From positions 77,040,789 to 77,104,788 of the forward strand of contig OY755039.1 of assembly GCA_963576565.1 (NCBI GenBank): a stretch of 64,000 nt of DNA, read 5' to 3'. The notes beneath the pieces are model-generated. The model saw only the letters and a list, made by a program, of their open reading frames with translations. It was not told the DNA's origin and did no database searches. Position 1 is the stretch's first letter. Every line of letters starts with the position of its first letter. Of this stretch, positions 42,572 to 53,909 are shown piece after piece. A program made the position numbers and the translations under genes. Source of the DNA: Aspidapion aeneum (lineage: Eukaryota; Arthropoda; Insecta; Coleoptera; Brentidae).

Positions 42572-45500
42572 TTAAATCTGAAACCTAACAACAGGTTTAA
42601 CCACTCTACCAAATTTTGTTCTGTAAAAACCATCAGATTTTTGTTCGGTTTGCAAATCGCCATGCCTATAGCCAAAATTTAGATCAATATTCTCATTCTC
42701 TTCCGTTTTTTGAGATTCAATTGGCGGTCTCGGATCAATTTTTAAATGATGTCTATTTCTCGTAAAAATCTTTCCGGAACCGTGCAGTTTTATCTCATAA
42801 CTTCTAGGGTTTTTCTTTATTTTTATTATTTTGCCAGGAAGATTAAAATATCCGTTATTTTTTATTAAAACATTCTGCTTTAATTTTAAAGGCGGCAATT
42901 TTCTTGTTTTTCTATTAAAATAAAATTCACTTGTTTCTTGTTTTTGCTTTAAATTTTTTCGATGAACTTTAGAACTGATTATTTTCGGTTTTAAATGCTT
43001 ATCTGTAACAGGCAAAATACTTTTTAAGTTTCTGTTTAATAATAATTGAGCAGGAGAGTATAAATTTTGGTCAAGAGGCGTGTTATGAAATTCTAATAAG
43101 GCGAGATAGGGATCGGTTTTTTCATAAAAGCATTTTTTTAAAATAGATTTCACTGTGCCTATTTGCCTCTCTACTTGTCCATTGGCTTGCGGAAAATAAG
43201 GACTAGTATAAGTACAATCAAATCCCCACTCCTGTGAAAATTTTTTAAATGATTCAGAGCATAGTTGACCTCCATTATCAGAAATTATTTCTAGGGGAGT
43301 ACCTAATAATGAAAAAAGGTGTTTTAAATACAAAATAACACTTTCAGAAGTTATGTTTTTTAGGCATTTAATATCTGTGAATTTTGAATAATAATCCACA
43401 ACACAGATATAGAAAAAACCATTTAATTTAAAAATATCCATGGCGATTTTTTGCCATGCTCTTTTTGGTATTTTGTGGTGGATTAGAGGTTCTTTAGGGG
43501 GTGATTTTGAAAAAATAACACAAGATCTGCAGTTAGATATAAAATTATCAATATCTTGTGACATATTTGGCCAATAAAAAATGGTACGCGCTCGATATTT
43601 CGTTTTTTCTCTACCTAAATGACTTGTATGCAATTTTGATAACATTTCATGTTGTAGGCATTTAGGAATTATGATTTTTTCGTTAAAAAATAGTAGACCA
43701 TCGGAAAAAGATAAATTATCTCTAATAATAAAATAAGGTTTTAAGTTTTGATTTAGTTTTTTGCTAAGCGGCCAACCGTTTTTTATGTAGTCAATTATTT
43801 TTAATAAAACGGGATCTTTGTTCGTTTCGTTTTTTATGTTTTGTATTTGTTTTTGAGCAATCGGGACACTGGATTGAATAGATAAAATTTGTGATTCGAT
43901 TTTTTCATTTAATAAAAATTCATCTTCGTTGTTTTTATTTATATCATGTGCCCTCGACAAGGCATCAGCAATGGGAAGTTGCGTCCCGGGTTTATAAATT
44001 AATTTAATTGAATAGGGTTGAATTTGAATAAGCATGCGCTGTAGACGTAAAGGACAAGAGTTAAGCGGTTTTTTGACAATAGAAACAAGCGGCTTATGAT
44101 CAGTTTCAACCGTTATTTGTTTACCATAAATAAATTGGTGAAAACGTAAACAAGCATATGTAATAGCAAACATTTCCTTTTCGATTTGAGCCCAGTTTTT
44201 CTGATTATCCGATAAGGCTTTTGAAATATAGTAGACAGGTAAATTATTTTGTAATAGCACACCTCCAATTGCGTTTTGTGACGCGTCTACTGATAATGTA
44301 ATAGGTTTTTTATTATCAAAAAATTGTAAAATGGGTTTTTTGGTCAAAATGTTTTTTAAGCGATTGAAAGTTTCTTGTTGGGGGTTGTCCCAATGCCAAG
44401 CTATGTCTTTTTTAAGCAAAATTCTTAAATTTTCGGTTTCAAATGACATATTTTTAATGAATTTTGATACGTAGGTTATGATGCCGAGAAATCTTTCAAC
44501 ATCTTTTTTATTTTCGGGTGTTTTAAAATTTTGTAGAGCTAAGATTTTTGATTCATCAGGTTCTACGCCAGTTTTTGAAAAAATATGACCTGTAAACATT
44601 ACTTTTTCTACTCCAAATTCACATTTAGAAAGGTTTAATTTCAAGTTTATTTGACGGCACCTATCAAGAACTTGTTTTAAACGTGTATCATGTTCATTTT
44701 TGTTGTTTCCCCATATTAGAAAATCATCAATATATGACGTCACGCCCTCAATATCCTCAAAATGTTGTCTTATCAGTTTTTGGAATACTTCAGAGGCTGG
44801 TTTTATGCCATAGGGCATGCGCAGAAAACGATAGCGGCCAAAGGGTGAATTAAAAGTGCATTTAAATGAACTTTCTGTATCAAGGGGTACTTGCCAAAAA
44901 GCTTGACTTGCATCAAGTTTTGAAAAAATGGTTGCATTTGACAGTTTTGACATTATTTCGTCGACTGAAGTTAAAGGGTAGTTTTCGGGGATAATTGCTT
45001 TATTCAACGTCTGGGGGTCGATGCAAATGCGAAGGTCACCCGAAGGTTTGTGAACTAAAACCAAACTATTGACCCACTCTGTAGGTTCATTTACTTTCGC
45101 TATTATTTGTTTTTTCTCAAGATCTTTTAAAAGTGATTTTAATTTGTCTTGAATAGCAAACGGGACTTTTCTGGGTGGATTTATTACGGGTCTTACTGAA
45201 GAATCTATATTTATGTGATATTTTTGACATTTAAGGGTTCCTAAGCCTTCAAAAACGTCTTTGTATTTTTCTGAAATTGTTGAATAGTTAATATTTTGAT
45301 TTTTGTCTGAATGTTTGCATTTTTCTGATTTATTTTTTATTTTGTTATCAGTTTTTACCGAGCCTACGAATTTTAGTAAATTTAGACGTTCGCAATCGTC
45401 TTTGCCCAAAACGGCGGGTGAAAATTCATTATTAACCACATAAAAAGTTATATAATCTTTAAAATTTTTATATTCGCACAAGAGAGAGCATTTTCCTAAA

Positions 45501-46657
45501 ATATCAATTTTTGAACCTGTATAGGTGGATATTTTTAAATTACTTGGTAACAGATTATTTTTATGTAAATCTATTGATTTTAAAAATTTTGCAGGAAGGG
45601 CATTTATTTCAGCACCTGAATCTAGTTTGAAATTTATACTAGCCTGATTTTCAAATTTTAAATTGATATTCCAATCGGACTTTTGTACTAAATTAATTTT
45701 TGCAATGTATTCAATGTGATAATTATCAGAATCAGAATCGTACTCGGAAGACGAATAAGAAGAATAATCTAAGTTTGTATTTTTAGATGTAATTTGCTTT
45801 ACAGACCTGCAAAATTTGGCAAAATGATGTAAATTTTCACATTTTTGACATTTTCTTCCATATGCGGGGCATTCGTTTAAACCGTGTTTATTTCCACAGT
45901 TTCTACATACAAATTGTCTTTTTTCTTGTCGCTTTTTGTAGTGACGTGAGCGTGATTTGCTACGATCATGACTATGATCTCGGTATTTTTGTACAGTTTT
46001 CTCGCGCACTTTATATTTTTGTCGAGAAAAATTACCGCTTTTCCCGTCATAATTTGACGTGGATGGCTTTTCACGAGCACTTACTTTATTAAGTGACATA
46101 AATGACACATCATTTGTCAATGATTCCATTTGAATTTTTGTCCTTTCGGCAAGTTTACACACAGAAATCGCATTTTCAAGAGTTAAGTTTTTATTTTTTA
46201 GCAAGTCTTTTTTTACATGGGTATCTAAAATACCTAAAATAAGCTTATCTCGAATTAAACTATCACGTAAGTTTTCAAATTCACATGTGCTAGCTAGCTG
46301 TCGTAAAACTTTGACGTAAGAATCAATATTTTCTGACTGTCCTTGATTTCTTAGAAAAAATATGTGTCGTTCATATGTGACATTTTTTTCAGGTTTAAAA
46401 GCTAATTCGAATTTTTTCACGACAGTTTCAAGATCTAGCTTGTTTTCCTCTTCTTGCCACTCGAACTGATTATAGACCTTCAAAGCTTCATCACCAATAC
46501 AACTCAATAAAATGGAACATTTTGTCTCGGTTGCCTTTTTGCTTAAATCGGTGGCTTTGATGTACAAATCAAATTTTTGCTTGAAAAATGTCCAACTTTC
46601 ATCCAATGAAGAGTTGTTGAAGTCCATGGCGGACGGCGGTATAATTCCGGTTGCCAT
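42572..46657 (-). CDS. Gag-pol polyprotein, Ty3/gypsy retrotransposon
   Basis: A single 1361-residue frame with no stop or frameshift. A gag capsid-like region (about 20-170) is followed by an Arg/Lys-rich stretch and two zinc knuckles at 251-263 (C-x2-C-x3-H-x4-C) and 270-283 (C-x2-C-x4-H-x4-C). An aspartic protease active site LDSGAE lies at 345-350. Reverse transcriptase spans about 500-690, with FSKLDASQAFWQVPLD near 578-593 and the catalytic YIDD at 642-645. RNase H has D790, E827 and D853. Integrase has a His/Cys zinc site (H1010, H1013, C1043, C1046) and a canonical D,D35E triad D1074, D1127, E1163. The order protease-RT-RNase H-integrase places it in Ty3/gypsy. Gag and pol are fused without a recoding site. 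No chromodomain recognised and no envelope gene. The start ATG at 46657 gives a 191 bp leader from the 5' LTR. All catalytic residues are present, so it may be active. Confidence 0.97.
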   Translation of the reverse strand: MATGIIPPSAMDFNNSSLDESWTFFKQKFDLYIKATDLSKKATETKCSILLSCIGDEALKVYNQFEWQEEENKLDLETVVKKFELAFKPEKNVTYERHIFFLRNQGQSENIDSYVKVLRQLASTCEFENLRDSLIRDKLILGILDTHVKKDLLKNKNLTLENAISVCKLAERTKIQMESLTNDVSFMSLNKVSAREKPSTSNYDGKSGNFSRQKYKVREKTVQKYRDHSHDRSKSRSRHYKKRQEKRQFVCRNCGNKHGLNECPAYGRKCQKCENLHHFAKFCRSVKQITSKNTNLDYSSYSSSEYDSDSDNYHIEYIAKINLVQKSDWNINLKFENQASINFKLDSGAEINALPAKFLKSIDLHKNNLLPSNLKISTYTGSKIDILGKCSLLCEYKNFKDYITFYVVNNEFSPAVLGKDDCERLNLLKFVGSVKTDNKIKNKSEKCKHSDKNQNINYSTISEKYKDVFEGLGTLKCQKYHINIDSSVRPVINPPRKVPFAIQDKLKSLLKDLEKKQIIAKVNEPTEWVNSLVLVHKPSGDLRICIDPQTLNKAIIPENYPLTSVDEIMSKLSNATIFSKLDASQAFWQVPLDTESSFKCTFNSPFGRYRFLRMPYGIKPASEVFQKLIRQHFEDIEGVTSYIDDFLIWGNNKNEHDTRLKQVLDRCRQINLKLNLSKCEFGVEKVMFTGHIFSKTGVEPDESKILALQNFKTPENKKDVERFLGIITYVSKFIKNMSFETENLRILLKKDIAWHWDNPQQETFNRLKNILTKKPILQFFDNKKPITLSVDASQNAIGGVLLQNNLPVYYISKALSDNQKNWAQIEKEMFAITYACLRFHQFIYGKQITVETDHKPLVSIVKKPLNSCPLRLQRMLIQIQPYSIKLIYKPGTQLPIADALSRAHDINKNNEDEFLLNEKIESQILSIQSSVPIAQKQIQNIKNETNKDPVLLKIIDYIKNGWPLSKKLNQNLKPYFIIRDNLSFSDGLLFFNEKIIIPKCLQHEMLSKLHTSHLGREKTKYRARTIFYWPNMSQDIDNFISNCRSCVIFSKSPPKEPLIHHKIPKRAWQKIAMDIFKLNGFFYICVVDYYSKFTDIKCLKNITSESVILYLKHLFSLLGTPLEIISDNGGQLCSESFKKFSQEWGFDCTYTSPYFPQANGQVERQIGTVKSILKKCFYEKTDPYLALLEFHNTPLDQNLYSPAQLLLNRNLKSILPVTDKHLKPKIISSKVHRKNLKQKQETSEFYFNRKTRKLPPLKLKQNVLIKNNGYFNLPGKIIKIKKNPRSYEIKLHGSGKIFTRNRHHLKIDPRPPIESQKTEENENIDLNFGYRHGDLQTEQKSDGFYRTKFGRVVKPVVRFQI

Positions 46658-46830
46658 TTTTGTGACGCAGGTTTTTGCAATTTACGAAAAACTTGTGTTC
46701 ACGATCGCTAAACTTCAGCGAAACTTACGAACTTTTTGGAATTTTTCACTTTAATTTTCTTAATTTTTATTGCATTTTACGCACTTTATTTTGTAATTTA
46801 GTATTTTTAATTTTATTTACTTTTTATTAC

Positions 46831-46848
46831 TGGCGAATCGCAGCGCCA
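46831..46848 (-). promoter_or_regulatory. Primer-binding site
   Basis: In element sense TGGCGCTGCGATTCGCCA starts directly after the 5' LTR. TGG pairs with the tRNA CCA end. I could not identify the tRNA. Confidence 0.65.
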
Positions 46849-47025
46849 TGTTATGTTTTATGGAGTAAAGTAATACAACCAAGGTCGGGTATTTAACTGA
46901 GTTTATTTTCGTATATCGAAAAGAGTGCAGATTACAATACAAGTGGGGGTACATGTGTGTGATACTAATATAGGCCAGTAACTGAACATTTAAATATAGG
47001 CCAATCAATAATGAATATCATGACA
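46849..47025 (-). repeat. 5' LTR (177 bp)
   Basis: Identical to 42196-42372 in every base, with TG...CA ends. Confidence 0.95.
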
Positions 47026-47169
47026 ATAAAAACAATCTATCATCTTTTCTCTATCTTTATTCTAAATACTTTAAGTTTGTTCCCTCTATTCCTTGCCCCA
47101 ATACCAGGCGACGCCTGTGACTTGATTCAGAGATGGTTGCGCAATTAATATTTTACTAAATTAATAGAA

Positions 47170-47847
47170 AATTTAATCAAAACAAAAACATTTCATGTAA
47201 AAAAAGGCCAAGTACGCGAAAATGGCATTCCGTAAAACTAATTGAGATAAAAGTAAAGCCAAGTTCTACAATACACATTTCAAAATGAAAGGTTCCTACT
47301 AGTTTGAAAATGATTTTTTGAAACTTTGCTATAACAGCCAAACTTCTTTATGTTCAATTTAGCACTATGCCCAGAGTCATTTGCAGCCGTAATAGCCAAG
47401 TTTAGAAAAACATTTCCAAACTAGTAAGAGCCTTTCATTTTGAAATTTGTATTGGAGAACTTGGCTTTACTTTTATCTCAATTCTTTTTACGGATTACCA
47501 CATTCGCGTACTTGGCTTTTTTTATATGAAATGTTTTTGTTATGATTTCACTTTTTTTTTTAAAGGAATTGGATATATTTAATTTTTAAAGTAGTCAAAT
47601 ATGCGGAATATTGTTCAAAACTTTTGCAATGCCTTACTTAAAATTTTGAGGGTTTTCCCATGATTTAATCATGGTTCCTATCAGCTTTCCAAAGCTCAGC
47701 TCTCTAGCGTTTCTGAAAGTGGACAATGGACATGTATAGGGGAGGGAAGTAAAGTAGAGTTTTAGATAGGTCAAATATGGGCTGAAATGTTTTAAGAAAA
47801 GAAGGTACGTCAGCGCGAACTTGGCGAGGCACTGCCGTGTAGTCAGA
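47170..47847. repeat. Family-c element, copy 6 (palindromic head)
   Basis: The head occurs twice in inverted orientation: 47190-47320 (AAGCCAAGTTCTACAATAC) and 47403-47550 (GAGAACTTGGCTTTACTTTT). About one monomer and the tail GCGCGAACTTGGCGAGGCAC follow. Monomers and the (GAGT)n tract are mostly deleted. Confidence 0.7.
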
Positions 47848-48105
47848 TTCAAACAATAATTGAATATTCGAAACATTTCGCGTTTAAATAAATTTTGGGC
47901 TACTAATGGTTTTTGTTTGGTTTTATTATTCACCGTCCAAATAAATAACCTATAGTTGGTAACTGGACAATACATTAATCTTTTATTGTCAAGCTGCCTT
48001 GGGTGGTTTGGCATAGGGTCAACAGTCCCCCAAAAAATAGGTTGTGAAACGCGTGCGTTGTTTTTGTCCAATTTTTATACGCATGATTGTTTTGTGTTCT
48101 GCTAT

Positions 48106-49882
48106 CAGGGTTGGATGGGACAGGCGGGCAACCGGGCAAATGCCCGATGGGCCGGTACAGTTTAGGGCCGGTTGCGCCGCAGACCCGATGTACCTATTCC
48201 AAATTATTAATATTTATTTTTGTATATTTGATAAACAAACTAATTAAAACATTAAACATTTAAATTAAAAAAATCTGTATGTAGTAACTCCAGGCCTGCG
48301 TTACTCGTTTGATTGTTACATGCAGTTACTTTTATATTAAAATAAGTATAATGTATCCAGGAGATAAAATCGGGAGATTAAAAAAATGTTATAAAAATAT
48401 CGTCCAATTTTTTTCTTATTTGTGTTGCTGTTGTGAAATCTCTGTCTTTGTTGACTATTTTGGTGGGTATTCGGTACGGCCTTGCCAATATCTCATATCT
48501 TAGTTGCGAAAGATCATTTTTGGTGCTAAAATACATAAAAAATCTAAGAAATCGATTAACCGATTGAAAAATCGGTATTCGGTCCAATTCAAATTAAGGA
48601 GATCATAAATAATTGCAGAATCAAGTTCATTATTAAAAAAATCGTTACCATATGAAATACTCTGCCAATATATGGGCCCCTAAGCTCACACTAGGTACTA
48701 TAGTTATAGTGTACGTGTGAGCTAATATAACTAAAAACTGAAATATATTTTATTCAACTCCAGACTAAATTACCTTTTGTTTGATACCACACAAGCCATG
48801 TTTTGACTTAAACTCAAATTTTTTAAATTACCCCCACCCTTAAAAAAAACAAAAACTAAAATGTATTTTGTTAAACTTCGGACTCAATTACCTTTCGTTT
48901 GATATCACACACGCCATATTTTCAATTAAACTCTAATTTTTAAAATATACCCCCACCCTTTTTTTAAAGTAAATTAAAATGTATTTTATTCAACTGCAGA
49001 CTCAATTACCTTTCGTTTAATATCCAACACGCCATATTTTCACATAAACTCTAATTTTTGAAATCTACCCCCACCCTTTTATTTGGTTTGTGTTCGGTGG
49101 ATTTTGTTCGTTTTTAAATGGGACCATCTCGACACAAGACCCAGCCTAGGTGCCAAATTTTATTAAAATCGGCCAAGCGGTTTTTGAGTTATGCGCGTTG
49201 GTCGTTACAGACAGACATACAGACAGACAGACAGACAGACATACAGACAGACAGACAGACAGACAGACGGCGCAACAAAAAAGTTTCAAAATCATCTGAA
49301 ACGCAAAGATATATAAAAATTTTTGAAATCGGAGCAACTTTTTTTTTCTCGAAAAAATTAGGATCACCATAGCTCACACTACTATAGTATAGTATATGTG
49401 TGAGCTAAAATAAGCATACCTGCTCTGCCCCCGGAAGTTAAAAGGGCCCAAGTGACGAAAGTATGGTTCGGAAAAAACGACTTCAAAGTTTTAATTGTTC
49501 ATAAGGCAGTACTACAGTTACTGCTAATTGTTTTTTTTTAAATTTTTTTTTAAATTTTATTACATAAGACATGATGGAAAATCCGTCGAGACCAAAAACC
49601 TAAATTCGAAAAAAAATGACTTACAGCCTTTTAACTAACGGGGGCAGTGCTGTTGGATGTTGAAATTTTGTACGTTTTTATTTTTTTTGAGTTTTCATTT
49701 TGTGAAAAAATTAGATATTAATTATGTTAATAGGTGAATGAATGAAACAAAACCTCCATAATATCTAAAACAAAAATAACACAATATGGCTTCGTTTTCT
49801 TTGGCGTAAAATTTTTGTGCCGAAGCGAGGGCCGAATAAAAAAAATTGCCAGGGCCAGTTTGTTTGAGCCCATCCAACCCTG
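48106..49882. mobile_element. hAT element, CAGGGTTGGATGGG termini, hosting family-a copy D
   Basis: CAGGGTTGGATGGG at 48106 is inverted at 49869-49882 with no mismatch. Flanks TCTGCTAT (48098-48105) and TCTGCTAC (49883-49890) match 7 of 8. No transposase. A GGGCCGG/GGGCCAG box lies subterminally on both sides. Confidence 0.75.
48657..49411 (+). repeat. Family-a repeat, copy D (most complete)
   Basis: TACTCTGCCAATATATGGG end, then a hairpin AGCTCACAC...GTGTGAGCT (48673-48722), three to four ~119 bp monomers, the CGGTTTTTGAGTTATGCGCG segment, (CAGA)n with CATA interruptions (49208-49266), a GGATCACCATAGC spacer, and a second hairpin 49372-49406 ending GAGCTAAAAT. Confidence 0.8.
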
Positions 49883-49890
49883 TCTGCTAC

Positions 49891-50477
49891 ATGCATGAAA
49901 CCATCGATTTTACAAAATAAATAGTTTTCAGGTCTTGAGAAAAAATACACTGTTTTCCTTTTTTGGAGTTTCTTTAACTAAATCACAGATAAAATATCAT
50001 TACTTCGACTGAAGACTTTTTTTGATATTTTTAGTGCAGTAGATGTCTTTTCTTTTCGCCTATATGCATACGAGTGCAATTTAAATGTTGCAACAAACTT
50101 TGCGGAGTGGTGCGAAAATCAAAAGAAGAAAAGAATTACATTTTCATCAAACCACTTAATTATTTAAATACGAAGTGTCATAAATAGCATTTTTTCCTTT
50201 GATTTTTTGTTATAACTTCCTAAAAAGCACAACAGATAATTGAAATTTTTAGTAATAGTGCAGTAGAGTAAATATTATAATTATATTAATTATTATATTA
50301 TTATATTAATTATAAAACGCTGATTCTTTTTACAAAAAAAATTTACAAAATCAAGTAGACATTTCTTAAATTATAATTTATATAACAAACTACCATAATT
50401 TATAAAAATTAACAAAAAATTTAAAACAGCAATATTTTTTTACAAACATAGATACTCATTCTTTTTATATCGTCCAA
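49891..50477. other. AT-rich spacer
   Basis: No gene. Dense TTATATTAATTAT-type sequence at 50280-50310. Confidence 0.4.
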
Positions 50478-50556
50478 GAATACTTTTCAAGTTCGCGCAA
50501 ACTGGTGCACCACCTTTTCTTGAAACATTTCAGCCGATATTTGACCTATCTATAAC
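50478..50556 (-). repeat. Family-c tail fragment, copy 8
   Basis: The complement of the common tail: CAAGTTCGCGCAAACTGG, TTTTCTTGAAACATTTCAGC, CGATATTTGACCTATCTA. Confidence 0.6.
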
Positions 50557-51004
50557 CCACTAAACACTAAAACAGTTTAATTACGTCAAAATCATGTATA
50601 AGCTAAAAACATAACTTTAGGTTGGATGTTAGTTCTAACTCATATTCATAGTGAAAAAGAAGCTTAATAACCCGTTTTCTGACGTTAGAAAAATAATCTT
50701 ATGTTTTTATAACGTTTTTTTTAAGTGTTTTTCGAACGTTAGAAAAATATAACATTGAAAAATAAATGTTTTTTAACAATGAAAAAAAATATTTTTTATA
50801 ATAATGTAAATAAAATTCTTCTATTTTGGAAACGCAGGGCAGCAACAGTCCGTTGAGGTTTTCGTGAACTCGACACTCAGTAAAGGCAATTCGGCTCGTA
50901 GCTTCTGAAAATAAAATTTAAAATTCTATGTAAACAATAATTTTGTAGTAAGTGCCTCGCTGCGAGGCCAAACAATTTAGTTCAATGAATAGAGGCCAAA
51001 ATAG
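50557..51004. other. No feature recognised
   Basis: AT-rich with AACGTTAGAAAAATA-type direct repeats near 50680-50760. Confidence 0.4.
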
Positions 51005-51715
51005 GGGGTTACCCTACAAAAGGTCCGGTAGTTCTGAATTTCGGATATGTTGATAAGCTCAGGAGGGTAGTTAAAAATCTGAGTTTTCGTCACCCCCACC
51101 CCTGTGCTCCCTCAGCCATCTTGAAAAAAAATTGGCACTTTTTTTAGTTTTTTGCCTTTAATTTCGTTCCGGTACAGTACTACTACAATCTGGTGGTACC
51201 ACTGTTGTTCTATGGTTAGTAGTAACGGAGCTAGGTAATTTTTAAAAATGACTAAAATCACGTGCTTGGGCAAATTTTAATTTTTTTTCTACTTTACACG
51301 GTAATAACTCCGTAACACTTTGTTGTAACGTAAAAGTTCGAAGAACATATCTTGTAGAGAATTTAATTATCTACGAAACACTGTATTTAAGTAATTTTTA
51401 TAATTATCTTGAAGGGATGGAAGTAACATTAGACAATGTTGTGCAAGTCAGTACAGCAGTTAAAGATCCGAGTTTATACAATTATCATCACTGTCGACGT
51501 TTCGTAAAAAAACACAAAAAAATTTTTTTTGAATTTCTTACCCAAATCTTTTGTTTTGAAAAATTTAAGAAAAAAAGACCCAGATACAGGGTGTTTTAAG
51601 TTCCAGTGTCCACCATTGCTAACTCTCGTATTATTAAAGATGGAAATAGTTAGATTTGCCAAACTAGTAGAATTTTTAACGCCCTTTAAGATGTTCAAGT
51701 AAAAAAAAACAATCA

Positions 51716-53612
51716 AAATAGAATAGAATAGAATAGAATAGAATAGAATATAATAGAATAGAATAGAATAGAATAGAATAGAATAGAATAGAATAGAATA
51801 GAATAGAATAGAATAGAATAGAATAGAATAGAATAGAATAGAATAGAATAGGATAGGATAGGATAGGATAGGATAGGATAGGATAGGATAGGATAGGATA
51901 GGATAGGATAGGATAGGATAGGATAGGATAGGATAGGATAGGATAGGATAGGATAGGATAGAATAGAATAGAATAGAATAGAATAGAATAGAATAGAATA
52001 GAATAGAATAGAATAGAATAGAATAGAATAGAATAGAATAGAATAGAATAGAATAGAATAGAATAGAATAGAATAGAATAGAATAGAATAGAATAGAATA
52101 GAATAGAATAGAATAGAATAGAATAGAATAGAATAGAATAGAATAGAATAGAATAGAATAGAATAGAATAGAATAGAATAGAATAGAATAGAATAGAATA
52201 GAATAGAATAGAATAGAATAGAATAGAATAGAATAGAATAGAATAGAATAGAATAGAATAGAATAGAATAGAATAGAATAGAATAGAATAGAATAGAATA
52301 GAATAGAATAGAATAGAATAGAATAGAATAGAATAGAATAGAATAGAATAGAATAGAATAGAATAGAATAGAATAGAATAGAATAGAATAGAATAGAATA
52401 GAATAGAATAGAATAGAATAGAATAGAATAGAATAGAATAGAATAGAATAGAATAGAATAGAATAGAATAGAATAGAATAGAATAGAATAGAATAGAATA
52501 GAATAGAATAGAATAGAATAGAATAGAATAGAATAGAATAGAATAGAATAGAATAGAATAGAATAGAATAGAATAGAATAGAATAGAATAGAATAGAATA
52601 GAATAGAATAGAATAGAATAGAATAGAATAGAATAGAATAGAATAGAATAGAATAGAATAGAATAGAATAGAATAGAATAGAATAGAATAGAATAGAATA
52701 GAATAGAATAGAATAGAATAGAATAGAATAGAATAGAATAGAATAGAATAGAATAGAATAGAATAGAATAGAATAGAATAGAATAGAATAGAATAGAATA
52801 GAATAGAATAGAATAGAATAGAATAGAATAGAATAGAATAGAATAGAATAGAATAGAATAGAATAGAATAGAATAGAATAGAATAGAATAGAATAGAATA
52901 GAATAGAATAGAATAGAATAGAATAGAATAGAATAGAATAGAATAGAATAGAATAGAATAGAATAGAATAGAATAGAATAGAATAGAATAGAATAGAATA
53001 GAATAGAATAGAATAGAATAGAATAGAATAGAATAGAATAGAATAGAATAGAATAGAATAGAATAGAATAGAATAGAATAGAATAGAATAGAATAGAATA
53101 GAATAGAATAGAATAGAATAGAATAGAATAGAATAGAATAGAATAGAATAGAATAGAATAGAATAGAATAGAATAGAATAGAATAGAATAGAATAGAATA
53201 GAATAGAATAGAATAGAATAGAATAGAATAGAATAGAATAGAATAGAATAGAATAGAATAGAATAGAATAGAATAGAATAGAATAGAATAGAATAGAATA
53301 GAATAGAATAGAATAGAATAGAATAGAATAGAATAGAATAGAATAGAATAGAATAGAATAGAATAGAATAGAATAGAATAGAATAGAATAGAATAGAATA
53401 GAATAGAATAGAATAGAATAGAATAGAATAGAATAGAATAGAATAGAATAGAATAGAATAGAATAGAATAGAATAGAATAGAATAGAATACAATAGAATA
53501 GAATAGAATAGAATAGAATAGAATAGAATAGAATAGAATAGAATAGAATATAATATAATAGAATAGAATAGAATAGAATAGAATAGAATAGAATAGAACA
53601 GAATAGAATAGA
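51716..53612. repeat. GAATA pentanucleotide satellite, ~1.9 kb
   Basis: About 379 units of GAATA. A block of 22 GGATA units (51851-51960) is sharply bounded, and a few single-base variants (TAATA, CAATA) lie near both ends. The minus strand has no stop in any frame over this repeat, which creates 605- and 719-codon frames of repeating S-I-L-F-Y. These are not genes. Confidence 0.98.
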
Positions 53613-53909
53613 ATTCTTAAAATTTACTCCCACAATAGTAATTGTAAAAACAATCTAAATAGTGGATTTCGTAGGCAATTAAATTATCTGCAAGATCTAT
53701 TTTAAAAACTTTTACCTTATAATGGATGAATTATCCCCTACAAAACTGCATTAAACTTTTTTGCGTGCTAATTTTTGGTGGGTTTTTTAAGATGGGTGAT
53801 GACGCACAGGGGGAGGGGAATGACGAAAACCCAGATTTTTAACTACCCTACTGGCCCACATAACATTTAGAACTACCGGAAACTTTTTAAGGGGTCAATA
53901 TTCAGTGGC

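Larger units (their letters stand above)
42196..47025 (-). mobile_element. Complete Ty3/gypsy LTR retrotransposon
   Basis: Two identical 177 bp LTRs enclose one gag-pol ORF on the minus strand, a polypurine tract next to the 3' LTR and a primer-binding site starting TGG next to the 5' LTR. Total length 4830 bp. There is no env frame. I could not see a proper 4-6 bp target duplication: AAAAC precedes the left LTR, while ATAAAAAC follows the right LTR. The identical LTRs and intact frame imply a very recent insertion. Confidence 0.95.

Noticed and set aside
45862..46092. Plus and minus short frames inside the gag region
   Set aside because: Shadow frames of the 1361-codon gag-pol ORF.
51474..53633. 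719- and 605-codon minus-strand frames of repeating S-I-L-F-Y
   Set aside because: They exist only because the TATTC pentamer has no stop in any minus frame; this is satellite DNA.
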